Shown one piece after another: positions 8,529 to 16,955 of a stretch of DNA of 64,000 bases. The stretch's first letter is position 1, and the number at the start of each line of letters is the position of its first letter. A model generated the notes under the pieces. The model saw only the letters and a list, made by a program, of their open reading frames with translations. It did no database searches and was not told where the DNA came from. The stretch spans positions 558,001 through 622,000 of the forward strand of contig JACKEV010000009.1 of assembly GCA_020632795.1 (NCBI GenBank), given 5' to 3'. Position numbers and translations under genes: made by a program. The DNA comes from Alphaproteobacteria bacterium (lineage in GTDB: Bacteria > Myxococcota_A > UBA796 > CAJQPC01).

Positions 8529-10304
8529 TCATCGACGGCGCTCCTGCTCCCAGCGACGATCGCGCTGGAGCTGCTCCTGAACCTTGCGGGTCAGCGCTTT
8601 GAGCTGCTTGGGGGTGAGGCCGTGGACCGGGTCGGCTTCGGAGGGGGGCTCGGGTGGAGGTGAAGGCTGCGGCGTCAGGGGCTGCAGCGGCTGGGGGGAC
8701 GGGGCCGCCAGAGGGTTCGCCTGCTGGCCGGTGGCCGGGTTCGCGGCAGGGAAGACCGTCGCCTCGGGGCCGCGGGGCGTGGGCATGGGTGGCAGGGCCT
8801 CGGCGGCCCGCGCCGGACGGGCGGCGGTGGCGGGCTCCGGGCGCGGGGTGTGCGCGGTGACCACCGGCAGCTCCGCCGCGGTGACGGGCCGGGCCTTCAC
8901 CACCGGGGCCTGCAGGGAGGGGGCCGCTGCGCGCGAAGAGAGCTGCGGAGATGCCGTCGCCATCGGCATCTCGGAAGACGGCGCGGTGGGGAGGGGGCGC
9001 GCGGTCGCGAGCGCAGGGGCGCTGGGGTGGACCACGGGGGGCGTCGGGTGGGCGGTGGAGGTCGCCTCGACGCGGGGCGCATCGGCGCGGATCCCGCCGG
9101 GGGGGGCCGCGTCCGTCCGGGGCACGTCAGCCCGGGGCACGTCCGCCCGGGGCACGTCCGCGATGGGCGCTGCGACGTGGGGCATGTCGGCGCGGGGCGC
9201 GTCCGCGATGGGCGCTGCGACGTGGGGCATGTTGGCGCGGGGCGCGTCCGCGATGGGCGCTGCGACCTGGGGCATGTCGACTCGGGGGGGGTCCGCCAGC
9301 GGCGCTGCGACGCGGGGCAGATCGGCCTGTGGCGCGTCCGCCTGGGGTACGCCCGTCTGTGGCGTGTCCGCCGGCGGCGGCGCGCCCTGGGGCGTGGCGG
9401 CGTCGAGCGTGTCCGCGCCCGGGGCGCTTCGGGGGTGCGCGAGCATCGGCGCGAGCGCCGTCGGCCCGTCCATCACCTGCACCCGGGTCCGCGCAGGGCG
9501 AAGGGTCCGCGTGATGGGATCGATGACCATCCGGGGGCGCGGGGCGACCGGCGTCGGGCGTGCGGGGCTCGGGGGCCGCGCGCTGGCCTCGCCTGGAGCC
9601 TCCGTCGCGCGCGCGTCGCCGGTGGGCGCCGGACGAGCCTGCGCCGGGTCCGCGGTCGCGGCGGGCGCCGTCGCGGCGTGCACCATCGGGGGAAGGTCCC
9701 GGGCGCCCGCCGCCGCTGGCTGCTGGAGCGACGCGGGCACGCCGGGCACCTGGGTCGCCTCGGGGGTCACCGAGGCGGGAGGCACACCCTGGGGGACGCC
9801 TGCGGTGGCCTGCGTCGAGAGGTCCGGGGAACGCGACTGCGCTGCGGGCGGGGCACCGGGGTGGACGCTTGGAGGGGCCTCCACCGGCGCGGCCGCCCTG
9901 GGGGCGGGCGGGCGGACCGACGGCGCCGTGGGGACGCGCGCCTGCACCACCGGCGCCACAGGCTTCGTGGGGTGGGCGTGCCGGAGCTGCTCGGACAGGG
10001 GACGCGCGTCCCGCTCCGGCGCCCGCGCCTGCACCACCTGCGCCCGGGGCGCCGGCTGCCCGGCGGGGACCTCGTGCTGCCAGGTGGCGTGGACCAGGGG
10101 CTGGTCCGCGTCGGCATAGGCCGCGATCTCCGACCAGCGGCGGCTCCAGTCCTTCATCAGGGGGAGGAAGCCCTCCACCAGCTCGCCGCGCGCCAGGATC
10201 TCCTGGAGCCAGGCCACGCCCATCGGGCGGACCAGCGACAGAGGGCGCCGAAGCGAGCGCAGCAGCGCCCGATCGAGCCCGTCCTGCCAGCGGCCCTGGC
10301 TCAT
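8529..10304 (-). CDS. Proline/alanine-rich repeat protein inside the eCIS operon
   Basis: A 591-residue protein of unknown family between the second tube gene and the LysM gene. About 75 N-terminal residues look folded and helical (LLRSLRRPLSLVRPMGVAWL, then FLPLMKDWSRRW). A 470-residue low-complexity segment rich in Pro, Ala, Val and Thr follows, and then a short charged C-terminus with LTPKQLKALTRKVQEQLQRD. The middle contains tandem 15-residue units of the form PRADMPHVAAPIADA. The ATG at 10304 overlaps the tube gene stop by ATGA, so it is co-translated with structural genes. Candidate roles are a flexible tape-measure substitute, a scaffold or a lumen-filling protein; this is inference. 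True tape measures in Afp/PVC are helical and not proline-rich. Confidence 0.75.
   Translation of the reverse strand: MSQGRWQDGLDRALLRSLRRPLSLVRPMGVAWLQEILARGELVEGFLPLMKDWSRRWSEIAAYADADQPLVHATWQHEVPAGQPAPRAQVVQARAPERDARPLSEQLRHAHPTKPVAPVVQARVPTAPSVRPPAPRAAAPVEAPPSVHPGAPPAAQSRSPDLSTQATAGVPQGVPPASVTPEATQVPGVPASLQQPAAAGARDLPPMVHAATAPAATADPAQARPAPTGDARATEAPGEASARPPSPARPTPVAPRPRMVIDPITRTLRPARTRVQVMDGPTALAPMLAHPRSAPGADTLDAATPQGAPPPADTPQTGVPQADAPQADLPRVAAPLADPPRVDMPQVAAPIADAPRANMPHVAAPIADAPRADMPHVAAPIADVPRADVPRADVPRTDAAPPGGIRADAPRVEATSTAHPTPPVVHPSAPALATARPLPTAPSSEMPMATASPQLSSRAAAPSLQAPVVKARPVTAAELPVVTAHTPRPEPATAARPARAAEALPPMPTPRGPEATVFPAANPATGQQANPLAAPSPQPLQPLTPQPSPPPEPPSEADPVHGLTPKQLKALTRKVQEQLQRDRRWEQERRR
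9121..9330 (-). repeat. In-frame 45-bp tandem repeats (plus 15-bp units) in the proline-rich gene
   Basis: Three near-identical 45-bp units lie head to tail at 9151-9195, 9196-9240 and 9241-9285, with a degenerate fourth at 9286-9330. Two 15-bp units (GGCACGTCMGCCCGG) precede them at 9121-9150. Each 45-bp unit encodes 15 residues (PRADMPHVAAPIADA-type) and keeps the frame. The near identity at DNA level suggests recent expansion by slippage or unequal crossing-over, so copy number may differ between strains. Confidence 0.9.
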
Positions 10305-10858
10305 TCGCGCGCTCCGCTCAGCCGGGTGATGCCCAGCGCGGCGGTGCCGGCCTGGGCCCACAGCGGCTTGTCGAGCCCGCAGTGCTGCAGCTCGATGGTC
10401 TCGGTGGCCAGCATGCCGGAGCCCTGGGCGTCCAGGCCGGGGCCCTCCCAGCGCACCGGGATGGCGTCCTTGAACATCCACAGCGTCGAGGGCGCCCGGT
10501 CGTGGTCCAGCAGGATGATGGCCCCGCTGCGCCGGCGGATGACCCCCCGGGTGGTCGCGGCGTACCAGTTCCACAGGGTGTCGTTCTCGACCAGGCCGTG
10601 CTTGAGGGTGAGGTTGCCCCAGCGCGTCCCGGTCACGAAGGTGCGGGGGGTCTGCACCCAGCCGCCCTCGCGGATCTGGTGGGTCTCCACCGAGCCGCCC
10701 AGGCCGCTGACGCTGTTGAAGCCGCCCATGATGATGCCCTCGATCTCCACGAGGAAGTTGAAGGCGGCCAGCGGGCTGGGGATGCCCACGCCCAGCTCGG
10801 CGAGGCCCTCCTTGGCACCCGCCTGCGCGGCCAGGGTCATCAGCGTGGTCAGGGACAT
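10301..10858 (-). CDS. Tail tube protein, gp19-like (second tube paralogue)
   Basis: A 185-residue tube protein of the T4 gp19-like / eCIS tube family. It shows the family N-terminal strand (AAFNFLVEIEGIIMGGFNSV, then SGLGG), the TLKHGLVENDTLWNWY motif, and a C-terminal ETIELQHCGLDKPL. Compared with the tube gene at 11425-11874 it has an N-terminal extension of about 30 residues and low overall identity, so it is probably the minor tube protein that joins baseplate and main tube (Afp5-like). The ATG at 10858 follows the DUF6760-like stop by one base (TGAGATG), with GGAGG inside that gene. Confidence 0.9.
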   Translation of the reverse strand: MSLTTLMTLAAQAGAKEGLAELGVGIPSPLAAFNFLVEIEGIIMGGFNSVSGLGGSVETHQIREGGWVQTPRTFVTGTRWGNLTLKHGLVENDTLWNWYAATTRGVIRRRSGAIILLDHDRAPSTLWMFKDAIPVRWEGPGLDAQGSGMLATETIELQHCGLDKPLWAQAGTAALGITRLSGARE

Positions 10859-10859
10859 C

Positions 10860-11057
10860 TCATCTTCCTCCCGGCCAGCCCGACGGCGCGGCGCCGCTGG
10901 CGTTGGCCCGGCTGATGTCTTCGTTCATGCGGGCGACCTCACGCACCCACCGCTGCCGCTCCAGGTGGTCCATCGCCATCACCGACTCGTAGGGCCAGTG
11001 AAGGTAGTAGGACAGGTACGCTACCTCCTCGTGGAGCCGATCCGAGGGGTAGCTCAG
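10860..11057 (-). CDS. DUF6760-like small eCIS protein, apparent CTG start
   Basis: A 65-codon frame between the tail-assembly gene and the second tube gene. The translated N-terminus SYPSDRLHEEVAYLSYYLHW, followed by a helix with DHLERQRWVREVARMNED, matches the pattern of the small DUF6760-type proteins found at this place in eCIS loci (D-R-L-x-E-E-V-A-Y/F, Y-x-x-H-W, E-R-x-R-W-V). Upstream of the conserved region I find no in-frame ATG, GTG or TTG. The codon exactly at the expected N-terminus is CTG (11057-11055), overlapping the upstream TGA as CTGA. The stop is one base before the tube ATG. The function is unknown; by position a tube/baseplate assembly helper. Alternatively an internal ATG is used and the conserved start is lost. 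Confidence 0.75.
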   Translation of the reverse strand: MSYPSDRLHEEVAYLSYYLHWPYESVMAMDHLERQRWVREVARMNEDISRANASGAAPSGWPGGR

Positions 11058-11425
11058 GCCCCCCCCGGCGGGGGAGGCTCCACCTGGAAGTCCCCACCAC
11101 AGTGGGGGCAGGCGACCTGCATGTGCGCGGTGCCGGTGCGGTTGATGCGGTGGTAGAGGTCCTGCAGATACGAGAAGTCGCAGGCATACAGGCCCTCGAT
11201 GACCGACGGGTTGATGGTGTCCAGCCCGCCGAGGGAGGTCACGACCCGCGACAGCAGGATCACCACGAGGTAACCCGGGTTCCGCTGAACGCGGGGGTCC
11301 CTCAGCGGGGCGATCTCGTCGTAGGCCGTGGCCATACGCATCGTGCCCTCCCGGTGGACCACCCCGTCGGGGGCGCGGAAGCCCTCGGGCAGGGTGAACG
11401 GGAAGGTCCGGGGGCCCGTCTGCAT
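11054..11425 (-). CDS. Small tail assembly protein with C-terminal CPHC motif
   Basis: A 123-residue protein lying between the main tube gene and the DUF6760-like gene. The sequence (TFPFTLPEGFRAPDGVVHRE, then MRMATAYDEIAPLRDPRV and YLVVILLSRVVTSLGGL) resembles phage tail assembly chaperone-like proteins of eCIS loci. The ending HMQVACPHCGGDFQVEP contains a single CxxC, suggesting half of a zinc-binding site, perhaps completed in a dimer. The ATG at 11425 shares its A with the TGA of the tube gene. The role is inferred from position: tube or tape-measure folding before assembly. Confidence 0.7.
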   Translation of the reverse strand: MQTGPRTFPFTLPEGFRAPDGVVHREGTMRMATAYDEIAPLRDPRVQRNPGYLVVILLSRVVTSLGGLDTINPSVIEGLYACDFSYLQDLYHRINRTGTAHMQVACPHCGGDFQVEPPPPGGA

Positions 11426-11874
11426 CAAGCGGTCCGCTGGCTCAGGCCGCTGTGGGCAAGCTCCAGCTCCTCAAGCGCCATCTCGGTGCCCGAGGCGTTC
11501 AGGGACGGGCCGGTCCACTTGGTGGGGAAGGCGTCCTTGAGGGTCCAGCGCACCACCTCGTTGAAGGCGTCGTCGTAGAGGACGATGTCCACGTCCTGGC
11601 GGAAGTCGGCGTCCTTGGGGTTCTTGTGGAACCAGTCCCACAGCTCCTTGCCGTCGACCATGCCGCGCTTGAGGGAGACGTTGGACGTGCTCTCGAAGCC
11701 GGGCAGCTTGCGCACGTAGGGCTGGCGCTCGTGGCCTTCGCGGTACTCGATGACCGAGCGGCTGCGATCCAGGCCGCTGGCCTCGCGGAAGTTGCCCTGG
11801 ATGATCGAGCCGATCTCCACGGTGAAGTTGTAGACGTTGATCGGTTCACGGACGGGGAAGTCGGCGATACCCAT
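11425..11874 (-). CDS. Main tail tube protein, gp19-like
   Basis: A 149-residue protein forming the inner tube. Family features are the N-terminal strand pair (PINVYNFTVEIGSIIQGNFR, then EASGLDRSRSVIEYREG), STSNVSLKRGMVDGKELWDW, and the C-terminal GPSLNASGTEMALEELELAH. This is the standard length of the Hcp/gp19-like eCIS tube protein (Afp1/Pvc1). The ATG at 11874 has GGAGG eight bases upstream. It lies directly after two sheath genes, and polymer stoichiometry would require strong translation, consistent with its own good ribosome binding site. Confidence 0.93.
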   Translation of the reverse strand: MGIADFPVREPINVYNFTVEIGSIIQGNFREASGLDRSRSVIEYREGHERQPYVRKLPGFESTSNVSLKRGMVDGKELWDWFHKNPKDADFRQDVDIVLYDDAFNEVVRWTLKDAFPTKWTGPSLNASGTEMALEELELAHSGLSQRTA

Positions 11875-11902
11875 GAGAGGGCCTCCTTCGATTCAGGTCA
11901 GG

Positions 11903-13090
11903 TCAGGCAGGGTTGATGGAAGTCGTGGTCACGCCCTCCGACTGGTGCACGAGGCGCAGGACCAGGAACTCGCGGGGGACGGCGGGGGCGACGCCCACGT
12001 CGACCACGAGCATCCCGGCCTCGGCCAGCTCGGGGGGGTTGTTCTCAGCGTCACACTTGAGGGTGAAGGCGTCGGGCATGGTCTCGCCCACCAGCGCCCC
12101 CTTCATGTAGCGCTCGGAGAGGTGCTGCTCCATGGCCCGGAGCAGCCGGATGCGCAGCAGGGTGTCGTTGGGCTCGAACACGAACGCTTCGAGGTTCCGG
12201 GTCAACCACCGCTGCAGGTCGATGATCAGCCGGCGCACGCTGACGTGCAGCCAGTCGGGATCGGTGCTGAGGGTGCGCGCACCCCAGGGGCGCATGCCCC
12301 GGCCAGGCAGCGCGCGCAGGCAGTTGATGGAGGGGGCGGCCAGGCGCCCGGTCTCATCGAGGCTCGGGCGGGGATAGAGCGCCTCCATCTGCTCCTGGGT
12401 CAGCAGGAAGCGCAGGTCGTAGATGCCCTCGATGACCGCGTTCGCCGGGGCGACGTGCACCCCCTGGCCGGCGTCCGTGGTCGCGTAGATGCCCGCCATG
12501 TGCCCGCTCGGGGGCACGAAGCTGGCCCGGGTGGGCCCCCCCGGCCACGGATCGACCATGACCCAGGGGAAGTAGAGCGCGGCCAGGCGGCTGTCGCAGC
12601 CCTGCTGGAGGGCCTCGGCGTGGCCGATGGTCGCGGCCACCGCCGCGTCCGCGCTCGCGCTCTGCTGCTGGGGGGCGTCCAGCACCACGAACCGGTCGCC
12701 CATCCGACCCGCCAGATCCACCAGCGCGGTCTGGAGGGTCAGATCGGACAGCCCCGGCGCGACGAGCAGACTGATGTCGTCCATCGCGAACAGGGTCCGG
12801 TCCAGGGCGTCCAGGTCCACGTTGCCGTCGTCCTGGTAGCTCAGCGGGACGACCATGCACCGGGCGCCGCCGTTCTCGAAGTACCCGCGGACGGCCGGCG
12901 ACAGGAAGCCCGTCGCCGCCCCGAACCGCTGCTGGAACTGCGACCAGCTCTCCACAGCGGCCGGGGTGGGGTCCGCGCTGGCGCTGACGCGGCCGATGAA
13001 GGCGGGGATGCCCCCATAGGGCACCTCGCCCTGGGTGGCGGCGTCGGTGTTCCAGTACAGACCGGGGAGCGTGGGCGCGATGGAGGGCAT
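11903..13090 (-). CDS. Tail sheath protein (paralogue 2)
   Basis: A 395-residue contractile sheath protein. The diagnostic C-terminal domain is present: VFEPNDTLLRIRLLRAMEQH, then DAFTLKCDAENNPPELAEAG and VGVAPAVPREFLVLRLVHQS. The N-terminus PSIAPTLPGLYW lacks the usual PGVYVEE motif of the first sheath gene, and the insertion domain differs from it. Two sheath types are common in eCIS, one forming the bulk and the other the baseplate-proximal or cap-proximal ring. It starts at ATG 13090, seven bases after the stop of paralogue 1. Confidence 0.92.
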   Translation of the reverse strand: MPSIAPTLPGLYWNTDAATQGEVPYGGIPAFIGRVSASADPTPAAVESWSQFQQRFGAATGFLSPAVRGYFENGGARCMVVPLSYQDDGNVDLDALDRTLFAMDDISLLVAPGLSDLTLQTALVDLAGRMGDRFVVLDAPQQQSASADAAVAATIGHAEALQQGCDSRLAALYFPWVMVDPWPGGPTRASFVPPSGHMAGIYATTDAGQGVHVAPANAVIEGIYDLRFLLTQEQMEALYPRPSLDETGRLAAPSINCLRALPGRGMRPWGARTLSTDPDWLHVSVRRLIIDLQRWLTRNLEAFVFEPNDTLLRIRLLRAMEQHLSERYMKGALVGETMPDAFTLKCDAENNPPELAEAGMLVVDVGVAPAVPREFLVLRLVHQSEGVTTTSINPA

Positions 13091-13097
13091 CGGGGGC

Positions 13098-14240
13098 TCA
13101 GGTGTTGGTCTTCTGGGCCAGCTTGAACACGACGAACTCGGCGGGCTGGGTGATGGCCACGCCGATCTCGGTCACGACCATGCCCATCGCGCGCACGTCC
13201 TCGGGGTTCGTGTCCGCGTCGCACTTGACGTAGAACGCGTCCTCCGGGGTGGCGCCGAACAGCGCGCCGGCCGCCCAGGTCCGCTCCAGGAAGGCGCTGA
13301 CCCGGCCGCCGATCTTGGCCCACAGGGCCGCGTCGTTGGGCTCGAACACCGCCCACCCCAGGCCCTCCTCGATGGACTCCTTGAGGTAGTTGAAGAGGCG
13401 GCGGGTGGACACGTACTTGAAGGCGCTGGTGTCGCCGGCCAGGGAGCGGGCGCCCCACACGGTGACGCTGTTGCCGAACACGCGGATGACGTTGACGCCG
13501 GCCTGGTTCAGCGGGCCCTGCTGGTTGCGGCCCAGGCGCTGGCTGACGCCGAAGACGCCGCGCAGGACCTCGTTGGCGGGGGCCTTGTGCACGCCGCGCT
13601 CGGCGTCGACCCGGGCGTACAGACCCGCGACGTGCCCGACGGGCTGGACGTACTCGCCGGAGCCGGAGACGTCGACCCACGGGTAGTACACCGCGCCGTA
13701 CTCGCTGGCGCGGGCGGCGGTGACCGAGGAGGCGCTGTAGGTCGCGTCGGACGTCTGGGCGCCGGACAGCACCGCGAAGCGGTCCTGCATCAGCTCGCAG
13801 TGGACCAGGATGGCCTCGTTGATCTGGTCGTTGACCGCGTCCAGGGGGGCGGCGACGATGGCGATCTCGTCGATGGTCTCGAACTCGGCCAGGGCGGCGG
13901 TGGCGTCCGCCACCAGGTCGGTGGAGGTGGCGCTGAGGCCGGTGACCCAGGCCCGGGTCCCGCCGTTCTGGAAGAAGCCCGTCACCGCCGAGGACAGCAC
14001 GAAGTTGTCGGCCGAGCCGAACTTGCGCTCGAAGTCAGCGGTGCTGGTGACGAGCTGGGCCGTGTTCAGGGCCGCCCGGGTGTAGGCGGTGTCCGTCGCG
14101 GCGTTGGTCGGCATCGTGGTGGCGTCCGGCACGACGCCGATGAAGCCGGCGGTGCTGGTGCCCACTCCGGCGATGGGGCCGGCCCCGGAGGCGACCTCCT
14201 CAACGTACACACCCGGTGCTTTTGCGGCGTAGCTGGCCAT
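13098..14240 (-). CDS. Tail sheath protein (paralogue 1, likely major)
   Basis: A 380-residue sheath protein beginning MASYAAKAPGVYVEEVASG, the canonical PGVYVEE linker strand that interlocks neighbouring subunits. The C-terminal domain contains VFEPNDAALWAKIGGRVSAF and FYVKCDADTNPEDVRAMGMV, then VGVAITQPAEFVVFKLAQ-like strands. The full set of interlocking N- and C-terminal arms is present, so it is probably the main contractile subunit. The start ATG at 14240 is preceded by a GGAAAG-type ribosome binding site. Both sheath paralogues are shorter than phage sheaths, as usual in eCIS. Confidence 0.93.
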   Translation of the reverse strand: MASYAAKAPGVYVEEVASGAGPIAGVGTSTAGFIGVVPDATTMPTNAATDTAYTRAALNTAQLVTSTADFERKFGSADNFVLSSAVTGFFQNGGTRAWVTGLSATSTDLVADATAALAEFETIDEIAIVAAPLDAVNDQINEAILVHCELMQDRFAVLSGAQTSDATYSASSVTAARASEYGAVYYPWVDVSGSGEYVQPVGHVAGLYARVDAERGVHKAPANEVLRGVFGVSQRLGRNQQGPLNQAGVNVIRVFGNSVTVWGARSLAGDTSAFKYVSTRRLFNYLKESIEEGLGWAVFEPNDAALWAKIGGRVSAFLERTWAAGALFGATPEDAFYVKCDADTNPEDVRAMGMVVTEIGVAITQPAEFVVFKLAQKTNT

Positions 14241-14278
14241 GTTGCTTTCCTCGATCGTGAGAGGTGATTTGGGGGGGT

Positions 14279-14860
14279 TCAGGGTTCCTTGCGGTCGACA
14301 TCGACCCGGACATCGGACGGCGGTGCGACAGTCTCGGTGGGAGGCGTGACGTCCACGCCCAGCACGACAGTGAAGTGGAGGGACGCGCGGGGCTCGGTGC
14401 CCAGCGCCCGCCAGAGCTCGCCGGGCGCGCCCTGGGGCGTGTCCTTGTGCAGGCCGATGGCCCGCAGCTCGTACCCGTTGTCCAGCAGCTCCTGGGTGAA
14501 GTACTCCGGCGGGATGCGGCGGTACCGCATGAGCACGCGCATGACCTCGCCCAGGACGCGGTGCTCAGCGGCGATGTCGTCGTCGCCGGTCCAGGCGGTG
14601 AGGATGTAGTGACAGTTCAGCCACCGCGGTGGGTACTTCCGCAGGTGGGTGTTGTTCTCGTTCACGTAGCGCACGGCGGAGTGACGGACCTCCAGGCGCT
14701 CGTGGATGTCGTACAGGAAGAGGTCGATGGCCGGCAGCTCCACCTCGGGCGGCGGGAAGCTGTCGTTGGGCGTCGCGAACGTGATGGTCAGCGACGCGAG
14801 GTCGGAGGGCAGGTTGGCCTCCAGCAGGTTCCTCACCGTCTGGTCGACCTGCTCAAGCAC
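14279..14860 (-). CDS. DUF4255 tail terminator/cap-like protein (Afp16/Pvc16-like)
   Basis: A 193-residue DUF4255-type protein. The N-terminal part has an EQVDQTVRNLLEANLP helix, the strand SLTITFATPNDSF and IDLFLYDIHERLEVRHS; the middle has RWLNCHYILTAWTGDDDIAA followed by HRVLGEVMRVLMRYRRIP, all typical of the family. These proteins terminate the tube and sheath at the distal end in Afp/PVC and set particle length. The start is GTG at 14860, which overlaps the ATPase gene by eight bases. The acidic C-terminal tail past residue 170 looks disordered. Confidence 0.88.
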   Translation of the reverse strand: MLEQVDQTVRNLLEANLPSDLASLTITFATPNDSFPPPEVELPAIDLFLYDIHERLEVRHSAVRYVNENNTHLRKYPPRWLNCHYILTAWTGDDDIAAEHRVLGEVMRVLMRYRRIPPEYFTQELLDNGYELRAIGLHKDTPQGAPGELWRALGTEPRASLHFTVVLGVDVTPPTETVAPPSDVRVDVDRKEP

Positions 14861-16955
14861 GGGGGCTCCACTGCTTCAGGAGGTGGTTGGAGGAGAGCAC
14901 CTTCCCGAGCTTGCGGAACTCAACCCGCGAGGCCTCGAGGATGTGCTCATTGCGGATGGGGGCGTCGGCTTCGGCGGCAAGGTACGCGGACGTAATCGCG
15001 ATGTTGCGGATGCTACCACCGCTGATGTCCAGGCCCCGCGCCAGGAGCGCCGCGTCGACCTCCTCGTGGACCGGCGCGGACTCCGGCCAGATGCGCTGCC
15101 AGATCCGACGCCGACTCTCCTCGTCGGGCAGCGGAAACTCCACGACGACGTCGAGCCTGCGGGTGAAGGCCTCGTCCATGTTCTTGCGCAGGTTGGTCGC
15201 CAGGATGATCAGCCCCGGGTAGGCGTCGATGCGCTGGAGGAGGTAGCTGACCTCGATGTTGGCGTAGCGATCCCGGGCGTCGTTGACCGCGGTGCGTTTG
15301 CCGAACAGGGCGTCGGCCTCGTCGAAGAAGAGCGCGACGTCGGTGGACTCCGCCTCGGAGAAGACCTTGTCCAGGTGCTTCTCGGTCTCGCCGATGTACT
15401 TGCTGACGACCTGGGAGAGGTCGATGCGGAACATGTCCCGGCCGGTCTCCCGGGCGATGATGGCGGCGGCCATGGTCTTGCCGGTGCCGGGAGGGCCGGA
15501 GAACAGCGCCGCGATGCCCCGGGCGCTGCGGGAGCGCCGCCCGAAGCCCCACACGTCGAGCACCGTGTGCTCCAGCCGCACGCGCCGGACGATGTCGAAG
15601 AGCAGGTGCTTGCGGTCCTCGGGGAGGACGAGGTCGTCCCAGCGGTCCTCGGTGCTGACGTGGCTGGCCAGGGCCCCCAGCTTCGGCGTGGCGTGCCGGC
15701 GGCCGGCGGTGAGCACGTCCTGCAGGGCCACTGCGCCGTCGGGGCGCTGGGCGGCCAGGCCCCGCGCGGTGTGCGCGGCGGCCCGGATGGCGCCCGGGTG
15801 GAAGCGGAAGGTCTCGCCCGCGACGGTGTGGACGTCGCGGCCGGCCTCGGGCAGCAGCGCCTCCCACAGCGCGATGCGCAGGGCGCGCTCGGGCACCGGG
15901 AAGCGCACCTCGACCAGCGGCGGCAGGCCCGCGGGCGGGTCGAGCTGCACCCAGGGCCGCTGGGAGGCCACGAACAGGACCGGCTGGCGGTCCTGGGCCA
16001 GGGCGTCGATGAGCGCCGGGGGCACCTCGGGGTCGTCCCAGAGCAGCACTCCGCCCTCCAGGGCTGCGACCCGCAGGGCGTCGGCGAGGCGCGCGTCGCG
16101 CTGGTCGGCGGGCAGCGCGTTGATCTGAGCGCTGTCCAGCGCGAACAGGGGGCAGCCCCAGGCGTCAGCGGCCGCTGCGGCGAAGCTGCGTCGGCCCGCG
16201 CCGGGGGGCCCGACCAGGGTGATGAAGGCCTTGTCCTCGGTCTGGGCGAGGGCGTCGAGGCGGGCGCGGTGCTCGTCGGAGAGCAGCAGGGGCTGCGGGT
16301 CGACCCGCCGGACGCCAGGGAGGGCCGGGCAGCGGCCGTGGAGCAGCCAGTCCAGCACCCCGGGGCGCAGGGTCAGGCTGCGCCGGGGCTGGGGGCGCTC
16401 GGGGTCCCCGAGGGTGACCAGCTCACCCAGGGCCTCGCCGGGCTCGAAGTGGCGCCGCAGGACCAGCCCGCCAGGCAGCCCGCCCCCGAACAGGTCGAGC
16501 GCGAGGCCCAGGCTGGGGCGGGACCGGGTGAGGTCGTCGTGCAGCCAGCCGAAGATGCGCTCGTAGCGCAGGTCCAGCTCCGGGGCGAGGGTGAGCAGCA
16601 GCACCTGGAACCCGAAGGGGTTGAGCTGGAAGCGCCCGACCAGCTCCAGCAGACGCAGGCTGCGGTTGGCGGAGAGCGTCGCCTCGACCCGGGCGTCGAT
16701 GCGCGCGGTCATCTCCTGCCAGGACGCAGCGAGGCGGGCCTCGGTGGTCTCGTCGTCGCCACCCCACAGCGGGCGGCCGGGCACCCGGGTCAGCAGCCGC
16801 TCCAGCTCCTCGTCGCCGACGACCAGCCCGCGGAGACGAGGGTCGCCGCCCGCGGTCTGTCGAGCGCGCACCGCTCGCTGGATGAGCAGCAGGTCCAACC
16901 GGCCCAGCTCAGCCTGCAGATGCTCGCCATCATCAGCGAAAGGAGGGGCGGACAA
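14853..16955 (-). CDS. eCIS AAA+ ATPase (Afp15/Pvc15-like)
   Basis: About 700 residues, with two nucleotide-binding regions. The first has a degenerate P-loop, GPPGAGRRS, near residue 290. The second is intact: FSGPPGTGKTMAAAIIARET (Walker A), ALFFDEADALFGKRT (Walker B) and ATNLRKNMDEAFTRRLD (sensor and arginine finger). An N-terminal domain with RSLRLLELVGRFQLNPFGFQ is typical of the eCIS ATPases required for assembly or stability of particles. It is the first gene of the operon. I place the start at TTG 16955, with GGAG eight bases upstream and a TTGACA promoter about 70 bases upstream; GTG at 16964 is an alternative. There is no ATG between the promoter and the conserved region. Confidence 0.88.
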   Translation of the reverse strand: MSAPPFADDGEHLQAELGRLDLLLIQRAVRARQTAGGDPRLRGLVVGDEELERLLTRVPGRPLWGGDDETTEARLAASWQEMTARIDARVEATLSANRSLRLLELVGRFQLNPFGFQVLLLTLAPELDLRYERIFGWLHDDLTRSRPSLGLALDLFGGGLPGGLVLRRHFEPGEALGELVTLGDPERPQPRRSLTLRPGVLDWLLHGRCPALPGVRRVDPQPLLLSDEHRARLDALAQTEDKAFITLVGPPGAGRRSFAAAAADAWGCPLFALDSAQINALPADQRDARLADALRVAALEGGVLLWDDPEVPPALIDALAQDRQPVLFVASQRPWVQLDPPAGLPPLVEVRFPVPERALRIALWEALLPEAGRDVHTVAGETFRFHPGAIRAAAHTARGLAAQRPDGAVALQDVLTAGRRHATPKLGALASHVSTEDRWDDLVLPEDRKHLLFDIVRRVRLEHTVLDVWGFGRRSRSARGIAALFSGPPGTGKTMAAAIIARETGRDMFRIDLSQVVSKYIGETEKHLDKVFSEAESTDVALFFDEADALFGKRTAVNDARDRYANIEVSYLLQRIDAYPGLIILATNLRKNMDEAFTRRLDVVVEFPLPDEESRRRIWQRIWPESAPVHEEVDAALLARGLDISGGSIRNIAITSAYLAAEADAPIRNEHILEASRVEFRKLGKVLSSNHLLKQWSPRA

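Noticed and set aside
9121..9330. Regular direct repeats that could suggest a CRISPR array
   Set aside because: The repeats are contiguous without spacers, in frame and coding for a proline-rich protein.
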